A DNA stretch of 64,000 bases from Acholoe squamosa. Taxonomy: Eukaryota; Annelida; Polychaeta; Phyllodocida; Polynoidae. This document shows positions 56,312 to 64,000 of the stretch, one piece after another (the first letter of the stretch is position 1; each line of letters starts with the position of its first letter). The notes beneath the pieces were generated by a model. That model made no database searches, had not been told where the DNA came from, and saw only the letters and a program-made list of their open reading frames with translations. The stretch spans positions 37,143,113-37,207,112 of the forward strand of contig OX439038.1 of NCBI GenBank assembly GCA_949317995.1, read 5' to 3'. The translations under genes were made by a program, and so were the position numbers.

Positions 56312-56508
56312 ATGCCACCAGTGAAATGTTATCTGAATACGAGGAGGCTCATGTATGCACGATATGTGGTTATAGTTTCGGCATAAAACAAGCTGTAGTT
56401 TGGCACATTCAGCTGTGCCACCCCAAGGTGACAACATATTGCAGCATATGTAAAACGGCCTATGCAGATCCAGTTACCCACTACAGAAACAAGATCACAT
56501 CGCGATAG
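56308..56508 (+). CDS. C2H2 zinc-finger accessory protein of element E (66 codons)
   Basis: HVCTICGYSFGIKQAVVWH plus IQLCH gives a full C2H2 finger, and CSICKTAYADP starts a second. Counterpart of 36507-36746 with a shorter second half. Overlaps the preceding frame by four bases. Confidence 0.65.
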   Translation: MNATSEMLSEYEEAHVCTICGYSFGIKQAVVWHIQLCHPKVTTYCSICKTAYADPVTHYRNKITSR

Positions 56509-56558
56509 TTTATTACAAGTACTGTATTATAAATATTTCTGATCAAAAACACCACATT

Positions 56559-56681
56559 ATGAATGAGGATGGACGTCAGCATGAACGCCGCCCCATTACG
56601 ACACCTTTCGATAAATTTGATTATACATACAAAGACAACCCCATTCATGCAGAGCTCATGAAAGACATTTTATTGTATTGA
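56559..56681 (+). CDS. Acidic-type accessory protein of element E (40 codons)
   Basis: MNEDGRQHERRPITTPFDKF followed by DYTYKDNPIHAELMKDI. It shares the FDYTY...P-I-x-A-E core with 36245-36481 but is half as long and lacks the strongly acidic tail. Ends one base before the microprotein start. Confidence 0.5.
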   Translation: MNEDGRQHERRPITTPFDKFDYTYKDNPIHAELMKDILLY

Positions 56682-56682
56682 C

Positions 56683-56745
56683 ATGGCATTCTCATCGGGA
56701 CCCGTGCCCATTGTGATCATTATAGTATCAGATGACGAGGATTAA
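56683..56745 (+). CDS. 20-residue SIM-like microprotein of element E
   Basis: Same length as the C frame at 36157-36219, ending PIVIIIVSDDED. Ile/Val run followed by Ser-Asp-Asp-Glu, the form of a SUMO-interacting motif. It is the last E feature before the junction with element F. Confidence 0.6.
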   Translation: MAFSSGPVPIVIIIVSDDED

Positions 56746-56760
56746 CATTATGAATACACT

Positions 56761-57249
56761 GGATTAAATGGATACCTTGTAAATGGCCTCAGACCCGAGC
56801 TGAAGAATGTTGTCGTAGCTAAGTCTCCCAAGACCTTGCTGGAAGCTGAGCAGTTAGCCATAAATCAGGAATTGAACCTCGAGGCCATTAAAATTGCTCA
56901 GAACAACTCAGCAGAGTTGTGTGCAGTAGGCTACAACAAGGACGACAACAGATCCAGAAAGGATAAATACCAGCGCGACCACAAGAAAGAAGACAGACTG
57001 CCCAGTAGTAATTATGGCAAGCAGTATGAAAATAAATTCAAGAACAGTTACAGAGGAAAGTCCAAGTCTTCAGACAGATCCAACCCCAAGGACTACAGAT
57101 CCAATTCCAAAAATAGATCTGACTACAAGTCCCCAGGAAGAGACAGGTCAGGAGACAGGTCAGAACAAAGATCAAAGTCCTCTGATAGCAACAAGAGTTT
57201 CGTCTTCATACCAGTTGCTGGGCAGCCAAATAACAACAAAGCGCTATAG
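56761..57249 (+). pseudogene. gag: Element F gag, C-terminal part
   Basis: GYLVNGLRPELKNVV and KTLLEAEQLAINQEL are typical of the capsid end of Ty3/gypsy Gags, followed by a long basic Ser/Arg/Lys/Asp-rich stretch (SSDRSNPKDYRSNSKNR). No zinc knuckle is seen. Fragment only. Confidence 0.65.
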
Positions 57250-60200
57250 GTCTCAATGTAGAAAATGAAGTTAAATTGGAATTAAAACCAGACTTCAAAC
57301 CCTGCAACAGACCGTCGTATAGAATGTCCCCTCACAAAGAAATTTTTCAAAGGGAACTCCTGAAGAAACATTTAGAACAAGGGATAATAGAAGAGTGTAC
57401 CAGACCCTGTGAGTGGAACTCACCTGCCTTTTTAGTGCCAAAACCACAAGGTGACAGGTCAGTAGCCTCTGGTTGGAGGATTGTAGTTGACTACAGATGG
57501 GTAAATGAGAATTTAAAGACCTTCTCTTACTCATTCCCCAGAGCTGACGACCTCATGCAGCAGATAGGTAGAACAGGCGCCAAATATTTTTCCAAATTGG
57601 ACGTCTACAGCGCCTATCACCAGATTCCCCTAGCAGAAGAATCTAGGCCACTTACCACCTTCTCTGCCAATGGCACGAGATACATGGCCAAAGTTCTCCC
57701 TATGGGACTCAAAACTTCAGGCCTATCTTTCATGAATGTAATGGAACAACTCCTCATGAAATGCAAGTATAAAAATGCTGCAGCATATGTGGACGATGTA
57801 GCCATTTACAGCCCCACGTGGGAAAGGCACTTACAAGATCTAGACGAGGTTTTGAAACTTTTTATCAAGGGAAACATCAAACTGAAATCAGAATAATGCG
57901 AATTTGGAACTACCAAAATGGAATTTTTGGGTTTCAATGTAGACCAGCATGGTTTGTCACCATCCCCAGACAAAATAGGACCTGTCAAAACTTTCCCCCC
58001 ACCTAAAAACATCCATGATCTTAGATGTTTCAATGGTATGGCGCAGTTTTACAAGAGGTTCATCAGAGGTTTTGCTCATGTCATGAAACCCCTTTATGAG
58101 GCGACAAAAAGCACCTTTAAATGGACCACTGAATGTCAGAGGGCTTTTGAGAAAATTAAAGCCGCTATCTGTACCGAAGCTGTGCTGAAATTTCCGGACT
58201 ATAAAAGACCTTTTGTCATTTTTACTGACTCAAGCAACTACAGCTTAGGAGCTGTAATCACTCAGGTAGATGACTATGGTTTCTATAGACCGATTGAATT
58301 TGCAGGGAGAGGTTTGACACCTCAAGAGTCTAGGTATGGGATAACTGATAAAGAACTGTTGGGAATAGTCTTTGCAGTCAAAATGTTCCACCATTATGTG
58401 GATGGAACTCACTTCAAAGTATACTTGGACCACACCGCCCTGGTTTCCCTTTTCAATAAAAAGGAAAATATAACCAATGGAAGGTTAGCCAGGTGGGTTG
58501 ACACAGTCATGTCCTATGATTTTGAAGTTAGATACCTGCAAGGCAGAGCCAATATTGTGGCAGATTTTCTTTCCAGAAGGAAATACTTGCCCGGTTCCGA
58601 TGACCCAATTCCCATCAGGTCTCAGGGTAAGATAATACTCCCTCCCAAATCAGTCAAATTCTCTGACATTACCATGACCAAAGTCTTCAGATCAAATGAC
58701 CCAGTTCCCAAAAATCCAGTCCTCATGGGACCGCCTAGATCCATACTAAAAGGAGGACAGATTTGGGGTAGTACCTCAAAGAAGCCAAAGGGTGTGATTG
58801 CCAAGAAAGGTAGCTCTGAGAGAGAAAAACTCAGCTCTATTCAAATTGAGCCCGAGCTGTGCATTTTGACTCGATCTAAAGCCAAGTTACCTGACCCGGC
58901 CACACCCCTTCGGTCCAGCAAATCAACCAGAAGTAAACAGACCCGCCCCCCTAAGGTCAAGGCCACCAAGACCAAACCAAGGGGCCGACCACCCATATCC
59001 AGGTCACCCAGAGTATCAGTGAAATTAGCTAACACCAGAAGGGCTAAGCTATCACACAAAGTGCTACCCATGGCTGAGCGAGCGATAAGCCAGCTATGTA
59101 AACACCACTCCCTAACCCCATCCAGGGAGACACTGATACAGGCACAGCAGGAGGATGTTTTCTCAAACTCCATGTTGTCATACATCAATAAGGGTAAATT
59201 ACCAGAAGCCCCAGCCTTAGCAAACAGATACTGCTAAACCATGACCAGTTCATGATTTTAGACGAAGTTTTATTCAGGATCACCAAGTCAACCTATGGAG
59301 ACAGTTTAGAGCCTACACTACAAATAGTGATGCCAGAAAAGTGGGCAGAGTCACTAATTGAGGCCACACACTGCTCGCCATTAGGAGGACACCTTGGTCC
59401 CACTAAAACATATGCAGCAATCAGATCCAGGTATTATTGGCGTTCCATGTTCAAACAAGTTTTTGACTACTGTGGCACTTGCCATACTTGTCTCACAACA
59501 AAGAAAAGACCAAAACACTTGAGAACACCAATGACCCTGAGAGACCCTGTTTTAACAGCCTACACTCACCTAACCATGGATACCATCGGTCCTTTCACAC
59601 CTGCTGTGGATGGATCCTCATTCATTCATGTTGTCACAGATCATGCCACCAGGCACATCACTGTTTGGTCCACAAAGGATTTTTCCAAAGGGTTATTTGT
59701 GTTTTTGGGACCCCATCAGTCCTGAACACAGATAACGCACAACAGTATGTGTCCAAATATTTCACATCTTTTTGTGAAAAATTCGGCATCAAACATGTGA
59801 CAGGAAGTGCACATTGGTCAAAATCACAAGGTCTATGTGAGCGTCAACACCAAACAATAGAATCTTCACTCAGAGCCTTTGTCTCCAAATCACAAAAACA
59901 TTGGTCAACTTTCCTACAGGCTATAGCATTCAGCATAAACAACACTGTATGCAGCGTGCTAGGATACTCACCCAATCTTTTAGTATTCGGAAGGCAAACA
60001 CATCTCCCAACTGAGTCCTCCCTCTCCTTGGTCCAACAAACTGAAGAGATCAAAGACAAGGAAAAATTGGTTACCGCCTTACTCAGTTTAAGGGATGACA
60101 TCCAGCTTAAGGCAGCTGAGAGCATGGTTAAATACCATAAAAAGATGAAAGCCAGATATGACGCCACTGCTTCCCCATGCACCTACGACACAGGTCAGCT

Positions 60201-60584
60201 TGTGTATTTACACATACCTAACCTGCTGGTCAAGCAAACGAGCAAGAAGCTGCAACCAACCTACAGTGGACCATACATCATCATGAAAATGACTTCACCA
60301 GTAACTGCAAAGTTAAAAAGGATGGTAAAGTATTGAAGAAATCAATACATGTATCTAGATTAAGGAGACCAATCACCAAGGCTAGCGCCAAGGCTGTGAT
60401 CAAAAGACTGCAGTCTGGGCCAATTAGTTCCTTATATGTCCCTGATCTAGATTTCACCCACACTGGTGAACCAGAATCCCCTGCAGTCAAAAAGAAAAGA
60501 GGACGACCAGCGAAGAAAGGACTTGTGACCTTTGCCCCTTCACCAATAAAGAAGGCGAAGAAAAAGTCCAAGAAAAAGAAATAG
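57250..60584 (+). pseudogene. pol: Element F pol (RT, RNase H, integrase), broken
   Basis: RT shows CEWNSPAFLVPKPQGD, WRIVVDYRWVNENL, SKLDVYSAYHQIPL, VLPMGLKTSG and the YVDD block AAYVDDVAIYS. RNase H shows FVIFTDSSNYSLGAVI and YGITDKELLGIVFAV. A basic linker contains PRGRPP. Integrase shows a zinc domain (GGHLGPTKTYAAIRSRYYW, CGTCHTC), core blocks (LTMDTIGPFTP, LNTDNAQQYV, CERQHQTIESS), a GPYIIMKM-type domain and a C-terminal Lys-rich tail with KKRGRPAKK. No protease is recognised before RT. Broken, with about two breaks. Confidence 0.85.
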
Positions 60585-61274
60585 ATTTTCAGAACACACA
60601 AAGTTTTTCCCTCTCCACCCCCCACCAAACTCACAAACATAACTCTCTACCTTCGTCCCCAACCAGTGGCAGCTTTGGTCACGTGTTATTTCGTGCAATG
60701 ATGTTTTTCCCCCACAAAATTTTTCTTTTTCTCATCATTATTCATTTTTATTACCAAAAATCATACACAAATTCCCTATAACGTTCAAAATTTCTACACA
60801 AACCCCAAAAGCTTATTTTTATCAATGGGACATTGTCAAGAATTTTATCTAGAGTTTGAGACTCAGACAGTCATATAATGATTGATTAAGGTTGGCACGC
60901 CACATAAATTACCCAAGGTCACAGCGTATTCTCGGTTCGTGGATCCTAATTTTAGGAACACGCATGCGCCGGTGTGTTACAAGCTCAGGGCTCCTCTATA
61001 CCCTAAGGTATTACCAAATGACCGCCTATTGTAGGAGAGCAGCACCTAGACATCCTGATCCGTGTTTATGCCTCTGTTTACCATCAGTACTGGAATGTTT
61101 GATGAGACTCTTAATCAAATAATTCAGCACGGTTCCCTGCTGTGTTATCACAACAGGAACAAGTGCACCCCTGGTAAGCTGACTAATCTCAGCGCCACAG
61201 CCATTACCCCCCCCTAGTTATACTACAATATTCAGATCATCCTATGATCATCCGTACCTCGGCCAAGGTCCCTT
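60585..61274. other. Gene-free stretch downstream of element F pol
   Basis: AT-rich with C-rich runs (near 60615 and 61207). I see no frame with coding character, no LTR ends and no similarity to other parts of the window. Confidence 0.5.
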
Positions 61275-61470
61275 AAATTTGCATATCACAGAACTGTTAT
61301 ATGCAAAACAACCAATAGCTAGGCCTCGTGCCATATATGGGTGAGACACACCTCATCGGGAGGCATGTAATGAGGAATTAGCCAACCTCATGAAGTGCTT
61401 ATAAGCCTCATTCCACCCCACATCTTAACCACTCTCATCAAATACACCAAAGTCACCACATCCAGCCACT
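61275..61470 (+). promoter_or_regulatory. Promoter-like block
   Basis: In order: ATTTGCATA octamer-like site (about 61277), a second ATATGCAAAA, CCAATAG (about 61312) and TATAAG (about 61402), about 69 bases before an ATG at 61471. Octamer, CCAAT and TATA in this order resemble an RNA polymerase II promoter. Motif match only. Confidence 0.4.
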
Positions 61471-61908
61471 ATGGAGCAAGCATCCGGAGACCATAGGACC
61501 CAAGTGTCAGGACTGCCATGCAACAAGCCCAGGTAGGATTGGTTTTTATGTGTCCATTAGTAGCGTCATCAATCGTTATAGCATGACTATGATGGAATCT
61601 ATCATCATGTTGCCCAGATACCCATTACATGCCAATGGTAGTGTGCGCCCAGAGTGCTTTGTAAAATGCAATAGTTGAATTTGCAGTGCTTTTTCAAAAC
61701 CATGTATGGCAGCCTGATTTTTCACACCTTTATTTATCAACCTCTTGACAAAAACCCCCCATCAACCCATTCATCTACCTTAGTCTAACCACAAACCTAT
61801 CAAACCATTTATTCACACAGCCTTAGAGCCCCAGAGATTAGACATGGAATCAACTCAGGGTGGACCATCCACAGTCTTTTAGGCCCAAACGGCATCAAAA
61901 GTAAGGCC

Positions 61909-62319
61909 ATGGATCTGTTCAAGATCAGAATAACTATCATGGAGCATAGAGACATGATCAAACATATATCCAGCAATGACCTAGGTGTATACCTAAACAA
62001 CAAAACAGTTCAAAGGGAGCTCACCCTACAAGACCCCATTGTATTATCGGCCACCAAGGCCATGATATTTGACTTATGCAAAGATTTCCCCACAGTCTCA
62101 TTATGGGATAGATTCAGTGAGGAAACATCAAGCTACATCGCACTTCTATGTGCCAGAACTCTGATTACCTCAGAAAAGTCACTGAACGAGCTACCAAGAT
62201 ATGAAACAGGTATTGGCAGATATAACGTCATAATCCAAACCATAAATCTTCAGACTCAGCTGGCAGCGTTTGAAATGGCCAAATACGCCCCTTACATAGT
62301 CAAAAGCTCTCAACCCTGA
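61909..62319 (+). CDS. Unidentified protein (136 codons), possibly with an upstream exon
   Basis: An open frame with balanced composition and helical character (MEHRDMIKHISSNDLGVYL, DPIVLSATKAMIFDLC, NVIIQTINLQTQLAAFEMA). The frame stays open upstream to an acceptor-like TTTATTCACACAG ending about 61820. A short ATG frame at 61471-61533 ends at a donor-like CAGGTAGGA and is in phase with it, so a two-exon gene driven by the block at 61275 is possible. No family recognised. It could be a host gene or an accessory gene of element F. Confidence 0.4.
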   Translation: MDLFKIRITIMEHRDMIKHISSNDLGVYLNNKTVQRELTLQDPIVLSATKAMIFDLCKDFPTVSLWDRFSEETSSYIALLCARTLITSEKSLNELPRYETGIGRYNVIIQTINLQTQLAAFEMAKYAPYIVKSSQP

Positions 62320-62470
62320 ATTGACCCATTTCTCCCCTACACATTCACAATGTGAAGAATCAATTACTTTTTCTTCAATTTTTTTTTTCTTGTCAATATT
62401 TTTGTATGACTAAGCTAGAGACATCCTTGCTAGTTAAGATATCAGCCTAGCAACCTGATAAGTAGTATAT

Positions 62471-62523
62471 ATATAGGTCTTCTTTGGATATTTCCAAAAA
62501 AAATATCCAAAGAAGACCTATAT
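62471..62523. repeat. Perfect 22-base inverted repeat (hairpin)
   Basis: Arms 62471-62492 and 62502-62523 (ATATAGGTCTTCTTTGGATA at the left start) flank a 9-base loop. The core GGATATTTCC/ATATCC recurs nearby at about 62531. It might be the tip of a small DNA transposon or a cruciform. No T-run terminator role is implied. Confidence 0.75.
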
Positions 62524-62599
62524 TTTTTGAATATCCAAAAAATACCTATTATTTTGGATAATAGCAGTTTTGACTATAAGCCGCACTTGCTAATAATGG

Positions 62600-63630
62600 A
62601 GATGAATAGTAGAGGATTATTTTTGATTAGAATGTTGGTTTGGATTTCACCAAACCTTCAAAAATTCCCTAATAAGAAAGACTTCGGGAAAATCTTAAGC
62701 TAGTGTTAGTCTAGACTTAAGTTATATTAGTATGATAAATGTATGAATTTATTTTTCTATATCTGTGTTTTACTGTTATAATTATGGTGTGCTACATCGA
62801 TACATGTTTTAGAGAGATGAAAAGTTGTAAATAAATGTTACCTGGTCTATTTATTGAATTGGGTTATTGGTTTAGAGTGTTAAGATTTGTATTGTATTAT
62901 TATGTTCCTTGTTATAATGTTATATATATATAGGACAGCAGAGTTTGATACGCTGCTTTGTATGAATTGCGTATAGTGCTGCCACCTACCGTTTCAGCAG
63001 TATATGACATACGACATTGACTTATATATAGACTCATTTGTATGAAATGGTTTACATTATGTTTCAATGAAGCTATTACTATATTGATCGCATCTACCAG
63101 TTATAGAGATGCTATAAGCATATAGTAGAAGAACAGTATGGGATTGTTTTTTGTTTAGAATGTCGGTTTGGATTTCACCAAACCTTCAAAAATTTTTGTC
63201 AAGAAAGAATTGGAGAGACAAACTTAAGCTAGTATTAGTCTAGACTTAAGTTATGTTAGTGTGACACATGCATGAGTCTATTTCTTTATGATTGTGTATG
63301 ACTGTTATGATTATGGTGTGCTACATTGATACATGTTTTGAGAGATGTTACGTAGTAAATAAATGTTACCTGATGTATTTATTGGTATAGGTTATAGTTT
63401 ATTGTGTAAGAGATTTGTATTGTATCAATATGTTCCTTTACATAACGTTATATTTATATATGATAGAGGAGTTCTGATACGTGGCTTTGTGTAATTTGTG
63501 AATAGTGCTGCCACCTGTCGATTTAGTAGAGTATTGCATACGGTGTAGTAAGCACGATTTACTATTAAGGTGCTGACGAGTAGCATTTTATTGATGAATT
63601 ATATTTCACGATGTATTAAGACTGTTACCG
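62600..63630. repeat. Tandem duplication, period ~528 bp
   Basis: Phrases such as GGTTTGGATTTCACCAAACC (near 62637 and 63165), TTAGTCTAGACTTAAGTTAT, GTGCTACAT-GATACATGTTTT and AGTAAATAAATGTTACCTG occur twice in order. The copies have diverged by base changes and small indels. Each has an AATAAA. No coding frame; origin unknown. Confidence 0.75.
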
Positions 63631-63745
63631 TCTAATGTTGTAGTGTCGAGCCTGTGGGCGCCAGGGAAAGTCCATTATGGGGGAAACCTCGGGGGTGGCC
63701 GGTGGTGGTCGCTGAGGATGCTGAGCGTCCCCAACAATCCCCACA

Positions 63746-64000
63746 TCAGCCAAAACTAACGGTTGAAAACATGAAAGACCTACCATTTACGGTGTCAATG
63801 GCCCTCTCAGCCAGTGTAGGGTCAAATAAATACAGATCCTTGGGGGGTTGTGTTTCCCTGAACTGTAGCAGAGCCATCTCTGCCGGAGTCGTCCTGCTGG
63901 TGGAGGCTTTAGGGGCACCCCGCCTGGGCAAGTCCTTTCTCCGTGTCATAGGTGGCACTGGGTTAAAACCGGCCGAAAGTTCATAGTCACTTGGTGTGAG
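63746..64000 (-). CDS. Partial unidentified frame at the right edge
   Basis: Minus-strand frame open to the window edge. Readable parts include PRRGAPKASTSRTTPAEMAL and LFDPTLAERAIDTVNGRSF. Arg/Thr/Pro-rich, then more ordered. It looks like a protein C-terminus, but there is no family match and the plus-strand frame over the same DNA is equally long. Confidence 0.25.
   Translation of the reverse strand, partial: LTPSDYELSAGFNPVPPMTRRKDLPRRGAPKASTSRTTPAEMALLQFRETQPPKDLYLFDPTLAERAIDTVNGRSFMFSTVSFG

Larger units (their letters stand above)
52125..56745 (+). mobile_element. Element E: diverged relative of element C
   Basis: Plus-strand order: LTR end (52125-52462), primer-binding site, gag, start of pol, internal divergent promoter, accessory cassette. 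Gag is about as close to C's as A's is. It is cut at the left by D's LTR and at the right by element F. Broken, with several breaks; most of pol and the envelope are not in the window. Confidence 0.8.
56746..60584 (+). mobile_element. Element F: second Ty3/gypsy lineage, internal part
   Basis: Gag end and pol in plus orientation, unrelated at close range to the A/C/E lineage. It begins abruptly after E's cassette, so F is cut at its left end. No LTR of F was recognised in the window. Broken. Confidence 0.8.
62320..63745. other. AT-rich stretch with hairpin and tandem duplication
   Basis: No gene seen. It contains the hairpin at 62471-62523 and the duplicated ~528-bp unit listed separately. 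Confidence 0.6.

Noticed and set aside
63654-63986. Plus-strand frame of 110 codons at the right edge
   Set aside because: No coding features beyond length; the opposite frame reads more protein-like, and neither is certain.

Overview
The window is eukaryotic (metazoan) repeat-rich DNA. No host single-copy gene, rRNA, tRNA or CRISPR array was recognised. Almost everything is nested retroelements and one long satellite array. The organism cannot be named from the sequence. Ty3/gypsy elements with Baculo_F-type envelopes, a CR1/Jockey-group LINE and abundant LTRs would fit an aquatic invertebrate or a non-mammalian chordate.

Layout. (1) 1-3285: element A, minus strand (start of pol, whole gag, 5' LTR), inserted head-to-head into an older LTR of its own family (3286-4072), giving a long inverted repeat. 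(2) 4073-24756: satellite array of ~235-bp units in higher-order blocks. It holds three nearly identical 907-bp LTRs with identical flanks, so one LTR insertion was amplified with the array. (3) 24757-25845: element B, plus strand, LTR end and part of gag. (4) 25846-52124: element D, minus strand, with its own LTRs, gag start and envelope end. Element C lies inside it (28345-50226, minus strand, about 17.3 kb without its own insert). C carries gag, pol, an accessory gene cassette, plus-strand antisense frames and an envelope. A full-length LINE (45571-50200) sits in C's 5' LTR. (5) 52125-56745: element E, plus strand, a diverged relative of C with LTR end, gag, start of pol and the same accessory cassette. 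(6) 56746-60584: element F, plus strand, a different Ty3/gypsy lineage (gag end and pol with AT-hook-like motifs). (7) 60585-64000: poorly explained DNA with one promoter-like block, an unidentified 136-codon frame, a hairpin, a ~528-bp tandem duplication and a partial minus-strand frame at the edge.

The most interesting system is the accessory cassette shared by C and E. Downstream of pol lies an internal promoter with a divergent partner promoter ~170-185 bp away. It is followed, in the same order in both elements, by a small one-pass membrane protein with a dicysteine, a CxxC...CxxC protein (PPPY motif in C), a C2H2 zinc-finger protein, an acidic protein, and a 20-residue microprotein that is almost entirely a SUMO-interacting-motif-like string. 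In C the cassette is followed by two more minus-strand frames, a plus-strand (antisense) pair of Ser/Arg/Pro-rich frames, and a Baculo_F-like envelope. The arrangement recalls the regulatory and accessory genes of complex retroviruses but sits in a Ty3/gypsy element. All function assignments for the cassette are inference from motifs. The retroelements are treated as fossils: A's gag, C's envelope and the cassette frames look whole, while C's gag and pol, D, E and F are broken.
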